From assembly GCA_021798635.1 (NCBI GenBank), contig JAJZGH010000075.1, positions 1 through 18,453 of the forward strand: DNA of 18,453 bases, in the 5' to 3' direction. The notes below the pieces were generated by a model, which saw only the letters and a list, made by a program, of their open reading frames with translations, was not told the DNA's origin and made no database searches. The stretch comes from Planctomycetota bacterium (GTDB lineage: Bacteria; Planctomycetota; Phycisphaerae; WQYP01). A program made the translations under genes and the position numbers. Positions 1 through 8,506 of the stretch are shown piece by piece (the first letter of the stretch is position 1; each line of letters starts with the position of its first letter).

Positions 1-80
1 CGGAAGACCCGAATCCCAAGGCCACCAACGGAACGGTGCGGATACCGGCCAATTCGGCGGCGGTGATTCTGGAACAGTAG
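1..80 (+). CDS. C-terminal end of an unidentified enzyme (partial, 5' end outside window)
   Basis: Reading from base 3 in frame gives 25 codons ending with TAG at 78-80. The peptide ends TVRIPANSAAVILEQ. A closing strand of the form VxxPAxSxAVxL is typical of the last beta strand of the C-terminal sandwich domain in GH13-type and other glycoside hydrolases, where the side chain cap is often written as PARSAAVL. That would suit the alpha-galactosidase next door, which is convergent with it. Only 25 residues are visible, so the family is a guess; that it is the tail of a real gene is more secure than the enzyme class. The 188 bases to the next gene hold no convincing terminator. Confidence 0.45.
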   Translation, partial: EDPNPKATNGTVRIPANSAAVILEQ

Positions 81-268
81 GTCGGAAAGTTACGTTCACG
101 GCTGGTCCTGTGAGGTCGCGGCTTGGCCGTCCGAAGCGCGGAGTGGGGCAGAAGTGCGGCGAGTTGGTGCAACTTTTTCATTAATTCGCTACCGGCGCTT
201 CCGGTGCAGAGCTTCATATCAAAGTCAACGGCGCTGCAATGGGACGATTCCTCCATTTTCGTGAAGGT

Positions 269-1654
269 TCACGTTTTCGGTGTCACTGTCAGCAGCCGGG
301 AGGCATGTGCCGCCAGCGTTGTGGAAAAGCCGGCTGCGAACGTGCCTAAGTTACGATGGTGCCACAAATCTCGCACGGCGGCAGAGCCGGTAAACCCCAC
401 ACTCCGCCAACGAGCGGTAACCCGCGCTGGAATGTTGGCCAAATTAAACAACGCCACCGTATAGGAACCATTGGCGTTTTTTACTCTCCAGACCTGTTGC
501 GGGCGGGCCTGTGAAATGGGTGTGGCCACCCGCCCCGCCTGATCAATGGCTAGCACTGCTCTATTGGTGACCATCTTGTAACCCCCGGCGGTAAGGTGCT
601 GGAGGTTCGCGCCCAGATAGATAGGCGAGCAACTGATGCACCAGAGCGTCATGGCGGATTGCCGCTCAATACGAGTTAATCCGTCGCGTTTACCATTCCC
701 GACTTCCAGTGAATCCAGATCATTCCAGTAACCGGGGCCGGCATATTTCGCCCACGGCGGCGCATCGTGGAAACGCAGGAGGACATGCTGCCAGCTTGTC
801 AGATAGGGCGTGCCATAGGCTTCAATATCGCTATCCAAGCGGCAGCCATTCGCGTACGTTTTCCAGAACTTCGCAAATTTGATATTCTGCCCGGCGGAAA
901 GCTCCAGCCAGATTGGCCGTCCCGATTTTTTCAGAGCCATCGCCCAATGCTTAATGTCGGCGCGATTGTCCACCGGATGTTTCCCACCGCGCACCCCTAC
1001 CCAATCCATCTTGATAAAATCAACACCCCAGGAGGCAAACAAGTCCGCTTCACTTTGAATATAAGCCTGCGCGCCGGGCTTGTTGTAGTTAATGGCATAA
1101 CTGCCGCGATAAACACCCTGTACCGGCTCACGATGCGGAAACGTGCTGCCCCAGCGTTTCGGATCGGCAATTTGCCGTACGCGGTAGGGTGTCCCTAAAA
1201 TCCGACAGTTGGCCTTCCAGACCGGTATCTTCAGACCCGGGCTCATATAGATTCCCAATTTCAATCCCAGCGAATGCACATAAGCGGCCACCGCTTTTAT
1301 TCCATGGGGAAATTCATAACGGTTGGGCAGGGGCCGGCCATACTTATCAAAGGAATTGGGATGGTTTTTGCCATTGGGATAATAGCCGTTGGACCAACCC
1401 GAGTCGATATTAATATAGGTATATCCGTATTTCTTAAGCCTTGCGGCCATCACCCGCGCCTGGGCTTCAATCTTAGCCGCCGTGACATGGCGGCGCATGG
1501 AACTCCAACTGCTCCAGCCCATGTAAGGTCGCGGGGCGGGTTGGGCCTTTTGAAATGCGGCTGCGGCGCTGTAGCCGTCGGTAACGATCATTCCCGAAAG
1601 AATTGCGAGGATGATAATGACGAGGCAACCTAAGCGCTGTAAATGAATGTTCAT
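269..1654 (-). CDS. GH27 alpha-galactosidase, exported
   Basis: A retaining alpha-galactosidase of glycoside hydrolase family 27 (461 residues) that would remove terminal alpha-linked galactose from plant-type polysaccharides or oligosaccharides outside the cytoplasm. Residues 8-34 form a signal peptide or membrane anchor. The barrel starts at YMGWSSWSS (44-52), followed by GYTYINIDSGW (77-87) and FPHGIKAVAAYVHSLGLKLG (115-134). The nucleophile is Asp217 in IKMDWVG and the acid/base is Asp276 in RLDSDI. GPGYWNDLDSLEVGNG (306-321) is a family signature. The C-terminal beta domain (about 385-460) has the usual DLW and AxHxSRLL motifs. The frame is open 108 codons further upstream, but the ATG at 1654 is chosen because GGAG stands 2-5 bases before it and a signal peptide follows directly. 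All key residues are present. The substrate (melibiose, galactomannan or other) cannot be read from the sequence. Confidence 0.93.
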   Translation of the reverse strand: MNIHLQRLGCLVIIILAILSGMIVTDGYSAAAAFQKAQPAPRPYMGWSSWSSMRRHVTAAKIEAQARVMAARLKKYGYTYINIDSGWSNGYYPNGKNHPNSFDKYGRPLPNRYEFPHGIKAVAAYVHSLGLKLGIYMSPGLKIPVWKANCRILGTPYRVRQIADPKRWGSTFPHREPVQGVYRGSYAINYNKPGAQAYIQSEADLFASWGVDFIKMDWVGVRGGKHPVDNRADIKHWAMALKKSGRPIWLELSAGQNIKFAKFWKTYANGCRLDSDIEAYGTPYLTSWQHVLLRFHDAPPWAKYAGPGYWNDLDSLEVGNGKRDGLTRIERQSAMTLWCISCSPIYLGANLQHLTAGGYKMVTNRAVLAIDQAGRVATPISQARPQQVWRVKNANGSYTVALFNLANIPARVTARWRSVGFTGSAAVRDLWHHRNLGTFAAGFSTTLAAHASRLLTVTPKT

Positions 1655-1907
1655 ACTCCAGTTTCCTGAATCGGTGCCACTATACGTGAAGTAGCCGGAA
1701 AGGGAAGTGTCGTTTTGCGGCAATATTTGTGCCATCCTGCCGGACGGGGAAATCCGTCTGAACGGAACCCTGAACGCCGCCGCATGGCTTAAAAACATTC
1801 CTCTCGCGGGCCATTTATACGACGTGCGTGTGAAGCCGGGGAACACGTGTCTTTTGCGCCGTGGAAAAATAATTCTCCATGCCAGTGGTACGGTGCTGGT
1901 GCAGCCT
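1655..1907. other. Gene-poor stretch upstream of the alpha-galactosidase
   Basis: No gene with recognisable family motifs is seen here. The minus strand stays open in the alpha-galactosidase frame, but the translation is rich in Arg, Phe and Pro and looks non-coding. A plus-strand ORF (1707-1958, 83 codons) contains EIRLNGTLNAAAW and HLYDVRVKPGN, which look mildly protein-like and could be the remnant of a carbohydrate-binding module, but there is no ribosome binding site and no upstream continuation. Together with the frameshifted regulator just beyond, this may be decayed sequence. The alpha-galactosidase promoter should lie here, but no clear -35/-10 pair was found. Confidence 0.3.
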
Positions 1908-2141
1908 TTATTCACCGGCCCGAGAAATAACCACAAATCTTTCGCGACGTCGGAGTAGAGCGGCCTGACCAATAACATTGCGCGTGGTTGTCTGCATCAG
2001 ATGCACGGTTCGCTCTTGCGCAAGATCTGTGGCAGGACCCGTGGCGTTGGCCCCCGGCGATATCCCCGCGGATAACTTGACGCAAATCGGCACTGACATT
2101 GATGAAAAAGGGGACTTCCTTTTACGCCGCATCGGCGTCAT
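1908..2141 (-). pseudogene. Decayed GntR-type winged-helix regulator (several frameshifts)
   Basis: Three minus-strand reading frames read in turn give an almost complete GntR DNA-binding domain. The pieces, from 2141 downwards, are MTPMRRKRKSP, then LFHQ in a second frame, then VSADLRQVIRGDIAGGQR in a third, then PATDLAQERTVHL followed by TTRNVIGQAALLRRRERFVV and SRAGE back in the first. This follows the family pattern of PLxxQ, LRxxIxxGxxxxGxxLP, LAxxxxVxxxTxxxAL and LLRRxGFVVSRxGEG. At least three small indels are needed to join them, so the gene is broken or the read-through is chance. A stop (TAA, 1908-1910) follows the wing and no effector domain is recognisable. It lies directly upstream of, and in the same direction as, the alpha-galactosidase, where a sugar-responsive regulator would be expected. 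The ATG at 2141 is a guess. Confidence 0.45.
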
Positions 2142-2302
2142 ACTCACATTGATAGAGCCACGTGTGTTTCCGCCGTAATGGTCAGGAGCAGGGAGGTAAC
2201 GCGTAACATTCATTTTTCAGAGGTCATGGCGACTGGGTATGGTGTACTGGTTTTTGTGTTTTTATCAGGGCTTTCATTTATTTTTTTTGAGGAGTAAGCA
2301 AC

Positions 2303-4261
2303 ATGTTTTCATTCACATCGCAATCACGTAAAAGTATCGGAATTTTGGCCGCAGGCGCGGCGGCGCTGCTGGCAACGGGCTTGGGCCTTTCCAGCGCTAC
2401 CGCCGCCAGCTTGACATGGGATCCCGGTCAAAGCGCATCGGGTGGCACCAATGGTAGTGGTAATTGGAACAGCAGCGGTACCTATTGGTATAACGGCACC
2501 ACCAATCAGGCGTGGGCCAACGGGAATGGGGCGGTTTTCGGTACCGGTACCGGCGGCAGCGGAACGTATACCGTGACCGTTGGCAGCAGCGGATACAGCA
2601 CATCCACTCTCAGCACCACAAGTTCCGGCAATACCTATACACTGACTGGCGGATCCATTGACACGGGCACGGCGGCTTTACTTGCTAACGGCAGCCTGAC
2701 ACTTCAAAATATCACCGTGACCGTAGGTAATACAGGTAATGCCAATTCCAGTCCTACAGGCATTTCGCAGGCCTCCGGTGCTACCCTTGTTGTCGGCAAC
2801 GGTGCATTTCTGAAAACCTCTTATATCGCCGCTGGTAATGAACTGGTAGGAAACACCACCGGCAATGCCACTGGTACCATTGATGTCAATAGCGGCGGCT
2901 ACCTCGGTGGTGCTGCCACAGGCGGCCGGATTCAGATCAACTTCAGCCCCTATGCCTCGGGCAGCGCATTTAATGTTAATGGGGGGACCGTGAGTCTAAC
3001 TGGTGGGAGTGCCGAAGCATGGCTAAGCGACGCGCCTAACCCAACTACCAGCGTGATGGGAACTTTCACCGTGGGTGCCGGCGGGACGGGCGGCACGGTC
3101 AAGGTGACCGGCTTTAACACTGCCGGCACCGGTACTGGTACCGGCACCCAGACTGGTACATTGAATGTTGATAGCGGCACGGTTAGGACGGATTCTATCG
3201 ACGCCAACAGTGCTGGCGCAACCACGATACTGAATGTCAACGGCGGGACAGTCACAGCAACAAACACCGCCTCGGTCGAGACGGGGACCGGGGGTGCGAC
3301 GATTGTGAATCTTAATGGCGGTACATTATCCGTCCATGCCATTACCGAGTCAGGAACCACCACAGCGGCCACCGGAACCACGACCGTGAATTTCAATGGC
3401 GGCACGTTGCAAGAGTACAATGCCAGTGTCGGCTTGTTTGCCAATGCCGGTGGTAGCACCACACTGTATACGCCCACCGCACTCAACGTAATGGCGGGCG
3501 GAGCAGTTGTCGATACCAATGGATACAGCCCAGTCATCTATAATCCCTTGCTTACGGGTACCGCGGCGGGGACCACCGATGGCGGCCTGACTGTTGAGAA
3601 CAGCGACCCAAGCCGCGGTGGCGTATCCATCAGCAGCGCCACCGGAGCATTGACCATCACCGGTGGGCAGTTGACTATTACGGGCGCCAACACCTATACC
3701 GGCCCAACGGTAATCAATTCCAATTCGGCATTGCAACTTGAGGATCACACCGCCGCCAACCCCAACGGGGGTGTCACCGGTGTGGCCACCATTGCGGATA
3801 CCAGCCTGCTGCAAATTGACTCGGGTGGGGCATTGGTTCTCAATCCTGACGGAGTCGGTACACAAATTAGTGTCGGCGGCCTGAATCTCCAAGGCGGAAT
3901 CATCAGCCTAGGTTTTGACGGTAGCTCGGTGCAGAATCTGCTGGTGGGCAGTAAAGCGGCCATCAGCGGAACCAACATTATCAATTTGGTTGATTTAAGC
4001 AACGGAAAGACGGCCGTCCCAACGGGTACCTATACGCTGATTGCGGATGCCGCCGGCGGTTTGACCGGAACCTTCGAATTTAGCAACGGTACTGACACCG
4101 GCACTCTGACGGTTGGCAGCAATACCTACACGGGTACTTTGAATAATACGGCCACCGCCGAAACGGTGACCGTAAGCGCGGTACCTGAACCGACCGCTGT
4201 GGCGCTACTGGCGCTGGGCGGCTTGGCCTTGCTGATTCGACGGCGCAAGCCTGCGGCCTGA
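2303..4261 (+). CDS. PEP-CTERM protein with autotransporter-type beta-strand repeats
   Basis: A 652-residue secreted protein, probably displayed on the cell surface or in the matrix. It has a Sec signal peptide (about 1-34, ending SATA), then a long Gly/Thr/Ser/Asn-rich region of short beta repeats, with recurrent units such as LNVNGGTV, VNLNGGTL and VNFNGGTL around residues 300-370. A segment near 440-480 contains LTITGANTYTGPTVI, the autotransporter-associated beta strand repeat. The C-terminus is a complete PEP-CTERM tail: VPEP at 627-630, a hydrophobic helix, then RRRK. In this family exosortase recognises the tail, cuts it and sorts the protein to the envelope; no exosortase gene is in the window. 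The start is secure: GAGGAG lies 8 bases upstream. A strong terminator follows 27 bases after the stop, so the transcript probably ends with this gene. There is no enzymatic motif, and the biological role is unknown. Confidence 0.88.
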   Translation: MFSFTSQSRKSIGILAAGAAALLATGLGLSSATAASLTWDPGQSASGGTNGSGNWNSSGTYWYNGTTNQAWANGNGAVFGTGTGGSGTYTVTVGSSGYSTSTLSTTSSGNTYTLTGGSIDTGTAALLANGSLTLQNITVTVGNTGNANSSPTGISQASGATLVVGNGAFLKTSYIAAGNELVGNTTGNATGTIDVNSGGYLGGAATGGRIQINFSPYASGSAFNVNGGTVSLTGGSAEAWLSDAPNPTTSVMGTFTVGAGGTGGTVKVTGFNTAGTGTGTGTQTGTLNVDSGTVRTDSIDANSAGATTILNVNGGTVTATNTASVETGTGGATIVNLNGGTLSVHAITESGTTTAATGTTTVNFNGGTLQEYNASVGLFANAGGSTTLYTPTALNVMAGGAVVDTNGYSPVIYNPLLTGTAAGTTDGGLTVENSDPSRGGVSISSATGALTITGGQLTITGANTYTGPTVINSNSALQLEDHTAANPNGGVTGVATIADTSLLQIDSGGALVLNPDGVGTQISVGGLNLQGGIISLGFDGSSVQNLLVGSKAAISGTNIINLVDLSNGKTAVPTGTYTLIADAAGGLTGTFEFSNGTDTGTLTVGSNTYTGTLNNTATAETVTVSAVPEPTAVALLALGGLALLIRRRKPAA

Positions 4262-4287
4262 TGCGGCGGTATGAATTAATGGGCACT

Positions 4288-4321
4288 AAAAGGGCGAGCT
4301 TAACGACGCGCCCTTTTTTTT
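4288..4321 (+). terminator. Rho-independent terminator
   Basis: AAAAGGGCG (4288-4296) pairs perfectly with CGCCCTTTT (4309-4317) across a 12-base loop and runs into eight T residues (4314-4321). It lies 27 bases after the stop of the PEP-CTERM gene. Confidence 0.9.
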
Positions 4322-4488
4322 CACTCGGAGAGTCTCTTAATTAAAGCTGATGCGCACGATGACGCGTATCCATCCCGCAAAATAGTGCCGGAAATAGGAA
4401 CTCAATCGGCGTCCGAATGATGAAAAGTGACACTAAAAATGATGAAATGTGGAACAGTTTCGCGGCAACATATCCCCTGCCGCAGCGT

Positions 4489-4494
4489 TATAAT
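4489..4494 (+). promoter_or_regulatory. Candidate -10 box upstream of the pseudopilin gene
   Basis: A perfect TATAAT lies 85 bases before the pseudopilin start and after the preceding terminator, so a promoter is expected in this gap. The matching -35 is poor (GCAACA at 4465-4470, 18-base spacing), so the call is tentative. Confidence 0.35.
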
Positions 4495-4578
4495 TGCAGT
4501 TGAAGCGGATGCCATGAATCTGTCCGAGTGTGGCGGCGTTTCAGCGAAGTTATGAATTGGGCTTTTTGAGGTTGCTTC

Positions 4579-5496
4579 ATGCTGAAACTGCATTTACCCT
4601 ATCCGCAAAATTATCTTTCCCGTCGATCGGGCTTTACGCTCATTGAATTGCTGGTGGTTATTTCCATTATAGCGCTATTGATTTCGTTACTTCTCCCGGC
4701 GTTAAGCCGGGCGAAAACTTTGGCCACTCGGGCTGTGTGCGCCTCAAATATGCGACAAATTGGGATGGCGATGCATGAATACGCCAATGAATTCCGCGGG
4801 CAATATCCGCTGGCGCACACCCAGCACTGGCCATTGGGCGTCTTTACCACTTTGCCGGTGGTCGGTGGAAGCACGACCGGAACATTCCCGACTTGGGGCT
4901 TTGGACTGCTTTATTACGCATCTTATGGCCTGCAAGGAACCACGATGGTCAATCCCCGTGCCGGACTTTTAACTCCCAACGCACAGGGGCTTTCTTTGTT
5001 ATATTCGCCGGAGCCGGGTGGCTTCAGGCAAAGCGATGTAATATCCGCCAGTGACTACGATAGCAACGGTCTATTGACCAACTGGGGTGGCGTTTATTCA
5101 GATTTTGAATATTGGGTCGACCGTGATGAGTATAATTATTCTCCTGCGGGCGATATTGCATCTTTAAGCGGCGTGGGTCGGCCGACCACGAATTATCTTC
5201 CTATTTATAACAGCAGTCCGGTTTATCCTGCGGAAAATCCGCAGTCTAATTCCAACACGCTCCTGGTTTCGGAGCATGCCGTATTCGCCGATGCTTCCGG
5301 TTTAATGGGCGAGACCGGATGGGGAGCTGGATCGGGACTCTCGCCAACCAATCCATCGTCAGATAATGTGGATAGCGAAAATAATTACCTGCCGTCCGGT
5401 GAGCACGAAATGTTTAATGACGGATCGGTAATCTGGCAGCCGATGTCTCAGATTAAAGACCGCATTTTCACCTTGGGCCACTATTTTGGATGGTAA
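4579..5496 (+). CDS. Type IV pilin-like (pseudopilin) protein with H..DG C-terminal motif
   Basis: A 305-residue protein with a class III signal: an 18-residue leader ending in Gly18, then [20 protein letters not shown] with Glu at +5 (Glu23) and a hydrophobic helix to about residue 40. Prepilin peptidase would cut after Gly18 and methylate Phe19, giving a type II secretion or type IV pilus-like subunit anchored in the membrane. The helix continues into the usual [20 protein letters not shown] region. The C-terminus has [12 protein letters not shown] (276-287), the H..DGxV motif seen in the very large pseudopilin-like families of planctomycetes. The globular middle is Tyr/Asn/Ser-rich and has no known catalytic motif. 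GAGG lies 9 bases before the ATG. It is a lone copy with no secretion ATPase or secretin nearby, so its partner machine is encoded elsewhere. Confidence 0.87.
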   Translation: MLKLHLPYPQNYLSRRSGFTLIELLVVISIIALLISLLLPALSRAKTLATRAVCASNMRQIGMAMHEYANEFRGQYPLAHTQHWPLGVFTTLPVVGGSTTGTFPTWGFGLLYYASYGLQGTTMVNPRAGLLTPNAQGLSLLYSPEPGGFRQSDVISASDYDSNGLLTNWGGVYSDFEYWVDRDEYNYSPAGDIASLSGVGRPTTNYLPIYNSSPVYPAENPQSNSNTLLVSEHAVFADASGLMGETGWGAGSGLSPTNPSSDNVDSENNYLPSGEHEMFNDGSVIWQPMSQIKDRIFTLGHYFGW

Positions 5497-5624
5497 GTAA
5501 CGTATGGCGTAATCTGAGCAATGTTATATGTTTATCACGCCTGGGATTCAGGCAATCATCATGAGGGGCTAAAGTTATGAAATGCGATCGCACATAATTA
5601 AAGGTACGAAGAGTAAATAGAATC

Positions 5625-7649
5625 ATGTCGATTGATACATCCGTAGCACGAGCAAATAAAACAGAGTTCGTGCGCCCCAACGTACGCAGCACGATGGTGG
5701 CGTCAGCTTGTGCGGCCGTGATCTGTGCATGGACTTCTGGATCCATATATGCCGCAACGCGGTCCCTGGGCATCGATGTGTCAAGCTTTCAACGAACGGT
5801 CAACTGGACGGCTGTCAAAAGTGACGGCATCGACTTCGCCTGGGCCAAAGCCACCGAGGGCAGTGTCAGCTATATCGACTATACGGATGCGTACCTGAAT
5901 GCCAATATGGCCGGCGCTAGCAGCGCGGGGGTCCTGATTGGGGCCTACCATTTTGCCCACCCGATCAATGATGGCGGTGCCGCCGGCGCGCAGGCGGAGG
6001 CCAATTTATTTGTGGCGAAAGCCGGGCAATATATGACCGCCGGCTACCTGCGGCCCGTGCTGGACCTGGAGACCGAGGGCAGCAGCGCAACGTCCGCGTG
6101 GGTCAATGATTTTCTAAACGATGTGGATAAAGCCACCGGCGTCACCCCTATCATCTACACCTATATAAGCTATGCTGAGGATTATTTGAATTCTACAGTA
6201 GCCAACCGCGATTTATGGATTGCCAATCCCAGTGGTGCCAGTCCCCAGGCGGGGGAACCAGTGGTTCCCGCGCCTTTTAAAAATTGGAATTTCTGGCAAT
6301 ACGGGCAGAATACGATCAATGGAATCAGTGGTGCCGTCGATCAGGATGTGGCCAATGGCAGCTTGGCGTATGTACAAAGCTTTCTAATTCCCGCGCAGGT
6401 ACAAATTTCCGGCGCTGTGGAAAATGCCACCGCAGTGACTTGGACCGGTGGGGGTACCAATGGAAGTTGGAGCAACGCCGCCAACTGGAGCAGCGCCTGG
6501 GCCGCCGGGGATGTCGCAAATTTTACCGATTCTTCACTGGGCACGGGCAATATAACATTCGATCAGGCGGGCAGCGGGAATAAGGTCGTGAACGTGGCGC
6601 AGATCAATGTCGCGGATACCAATGTTCCGGCCGTGGCGATCAATGGCACTGATACGCTGCAGTTCCAGACGTATGTGGATCCCATTTACAACAACAGCAG
6701 CAGTACGTTGACCATTAACGCACCGATGGAGTTCTTCGGGACTATGGGCACGGCCGCCAATGCCGGCACCAACAGCATTTATGCCGGTCCGGGTAACATA
6801 GTTTTAGGCGGCAACATTACGTTTAATGACAGTCAAACGCAGGTGACGCGTTTCGGTTTTAATGATCTTATTGCCGTGTGGGACAGTCATGTCAATAAAG
6901 TACCGGGCAATGTGATTATCAGTGGAACAATCTCGGACGCTGCAGGCACCCCGACGAGCTATACCAACGGCATGGTTTTCAGCAACGCCGGGGGTTACGA
7001 TGATGTCACCAGCAATAACGCCAACTGGCGGGGGGGCATGTACGTAACCGGTGGGGCCACGCTGATGGTCGCGGACGGAGGCAGCACGGGCACCGGTGCC
7101 GTAACACTATACGGCGCGGGCAGCGGTAACAATGGGTTGCAACCTGCGGGCATCCATGGCGGCATTGCCGGGGAGGGAACGGTCAGCGGGCCGGTAACGG
7201 TTACCGGAAGCGGGGGATTTTTCACCGGCGGTGGTAAACTGATCAACAACTTCAGCACGTTCTCCCCCACGACCGGAAAACTGACGCTGGCGGCGGGGCT
7301 GAATATGGACGGCCAGACCGCAACATTTAACTTTTATCTTTCCGGCACATCCAGCAGTTTGATATCCATCGGTGACACGTTCACCTTGAGCGGCGGTGAC
7401 AGCGTGGCACTTAGCGGCACACCCACAGGCGGAACATACCATCTGTTTGACTATACCACGCTGGCCAATGCCGTTGATTTAGCATCATGGACGATCAGCG
7501 GACCCACCGGATTTAATTATCTGCTAGGTGACAACAGCGCCAATAAATCGTTGGATTTAACTGTCACAGCGGTACCGGAGCCGGCAGCACTGGGGCTATT
7601 GGCCGTGGGTATGACCGCACTGATTTTAGTTCGCCGGCGGAAGGCCTGA
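5625..7649 (+). CDS. GH25 lysozyme with PEP-CTERM sorting tail
   Basis: A 674-residue exported muramidase-like protein. Hydrophobic residues 24-43 form a signal peptide behind a long N-region (an internal ATG at 5694 is an alternative start). Residues 46-255 are a GH25 (Chalaropsis-type lysozyme) domain: GIDVSSFQ with Asp51, AWAKATEG, GAYHFAHP, the catalytic pair Asp147/Glu149 in LDLE, FWQYG, and Asp239/Asp241 in VDQD. GH25 enzymes cut the MurNAc-GlcNAc beta-1,4 bond of peptidoglycan. Residues about 270-640 are Gly/Asn/Thr-rich beta repeats opening with TWTGGGTNGSWSNAANW, like the non-enzymatic PEP-CTERM protein upstream. The end is VPEP (650-653), a hydrophobic helix and RRRK. Sorting by an exosortase is inferred from this tail. 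The catalytic residues all look intact. The combination suggests a wall hydrolase held at the surface rather than released, but its target (self wall or competitors) is unknown. Confidence 0.9.
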   Translation: MSIDTSVARANKTEFVRPNVRSTMVASACAAVICAWTSGSIYAATRSLGIDVSSFQRTVNWTAVKSDGIDFAWAKATEGSVSYIDYTDAYLNANMAGASSAGVLIGAYHFAHPINDGGAAGAQAEANLFVAKAGQYMTAGYLRPVLDLETEGSSATSAWVNDFLNDVDKATGVTPIIYTYISYAEDYLNSTVANRDLWIANPSGASPQAGEPVVPAPFKNWNFWQYGQNTINGISGAVDQDVANGSLAYVQSFLIPAQVQISGAVENATAVTWTGGGTNGSWSNAANWSSAWAAGDVANFTDSSLGTGNITFDQAGSGNKVVNVAQINVADTNVPAVAINGTDTLQFQTYVDPIYNNSSSTLTINAPMEFFGTMGTAANAGTNSIYAGPGNIVLGGNITFNDSQTQVTRFGFNDLIAVWDSHVNKVPGNVIISGTISDAAGTPTSYTNGMVFSNAGGYDDVTSNNANWRGGMYVTGGATLMVADGGSTGTGAVTLYGAGSGNNGLQPAGIHGGIAGEGTVSGPVTVTGSGGFFTGGGKLINNFSTFSPTTGKLTLAAGLNMDGQTATFNFYLSGTSSSLISIGDTFTLSGGDSVALSGTPTGGTYHLFDYTTLANAVDLASWTISGPTGFNYLLGDNSANKSLDLTVTAVPEPAALGLLAVGMTALILVRRRKA

Positions 7650-7745
7650 CGTGGAGGCACAATAGGGCGTGACCCGCCGGACGGTCCGGTGTGGGATAAA
7701 CAGCAGGACAGACATTGCAGCGTGGGATCAAGGAAAAATAGTTAT

Positions 7746-8417
7746 ATGAAAAAATCAATGGTGCCCTGTTCTGGGTTGGGGTTATTTCCCACGGCGGCCG
7801 TATGCGTTGCCGTGGCCGCGCTGATCCTGTTCACCGGCTGTGCGGCCACACCGCCGGTGCGGACGCTATCCGCAATTACCATTCAGCAACGGATCCATCG
7901 GCTGATCAAATCCGGTATCAGTGGGGTGGTACTGCAAAAGATGGTCATGCTTCGATGTGCCGGAATTGCTCCATGGAATCGGCCTTACCGTTTTAACGGA
8001 ATTGGTGACTGTTACGGCTATTGTCGACAAGTGTGGAATGCTGTCCTCGCCGATGGATTACCGCATCGCGAAGACTTTTATCCGCATCCGTATAACCAAA
8101 AGCGGTGGCTGAATCTGCCCGGCGGTCTTCCCGTGGACGATGCGCCCGATCCCAATTGGATTCGCTTTACCAATCCCCGCGTTCTGGTGAAAGGTGATTT
8201 GTTGGCCACGGCGCAGGGGCATTTCTGGGGTGCCAACTGGCATGGCGGTATTTACGCGGGCCATGATCATAACTGGGATTCATCGCATCTCAATGGGCTT
8301 AATGGTGCCTATAAGCGACCCCTTTACAGTGGTTTCCATTATTATTATGAGCCGCTGCATGTGGCACTGTTAACTCCATCCCATGCGGAAGATAAGTCCG
8401 ACGGCTCCGAAAATTAG
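7746..8417 (+). CDS. NlpC/P60-like cysteine peptidase lipoprotein
   Basis: A 223-residue predicted lipoprotein. After MKK and a hydrophobic stretch the sequence LILFTGC gives a lipobox with Cys32 as the lipidated residue; Phe at -3 is less usual than Leu. The mature part carries DCYGYCRQVW, with Cys89 in the place of the catalytic Cys of NlpC/P60 (DCSGF), and HGGIYAGHDHN, with His166 in the place of the catalytic His (HVGIY). Such enzymes cleave peptidoglycan stem peptides or related amide bonds. The fit to the family is by motif only and the Cys-to-His spacing is plausible. A GTG at 7689 would extend the frame by 19 codons, but the ATG at 7746 gives a normal signal peptide, with AAGGA about 12 bases upstream. 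It follows the lysozyme gene by 96 bases in the same direction, so a joint role in wall turnover is possible. Confidence 0.7.
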   Translation: MKKSMVPCSGLGLFPTAAVCVAVAALILFTGCAATPPVRTLSAITIQQRIHRLIKSGISGVVLQKMVMLRCAGIAPWNRPYRFNGIGDCYGYCRQVWNAVLADGLPHREDFYPHPYNQKRWLNLPGGLPVDDAPDPNWIRFTNPRVLVKGDLLATAQGHFWGANWHGGIYAGHDHNWDSSHLNGLNGAYKRPLYSGFHYYYEPLHVALLTPSHAEDKSDGSEN

Positions 8418-8506
8418 GGGCGTGTTCATGTGGCCGCACTCTTACTTTACGTAACAATGTGTACCACCGTCACGGCGCGCCGGGGCTGGTGGCGAAGCGG
8501 GATAAA

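Noticed and set aside
191..205. Hairpin ACCGG-CGCTT-CCGGT between the two convergent genes
   Set aside because: It has a five-base stem and no T run on either strand, so it is not a convincing terminator.
1655..1978. N-terminal extension of the alpha-galactosidase frame upstream of 1654
   Set aside because: The extra 108 residues are Arg/Phe/Pro-rich and precede a clear signal peptide, and GGAG marks the ATG at 1654.
2950..3892. Long minus-strand ORFs (195 and 180 codons) inside the PEP-CTERM gene
   Set aside because: They are antisense shadows of Gly/Thr-rich repeats, made of Val/Pro/Thr or Gly/Arg strings, without ribosome binding sites or domain motifs.
5539..5553. Hairpin GCCTG-GGATT-CAGGC after the pseudopilin gene
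   Set aside because: The stem is short and no T run follows; chance is likely.
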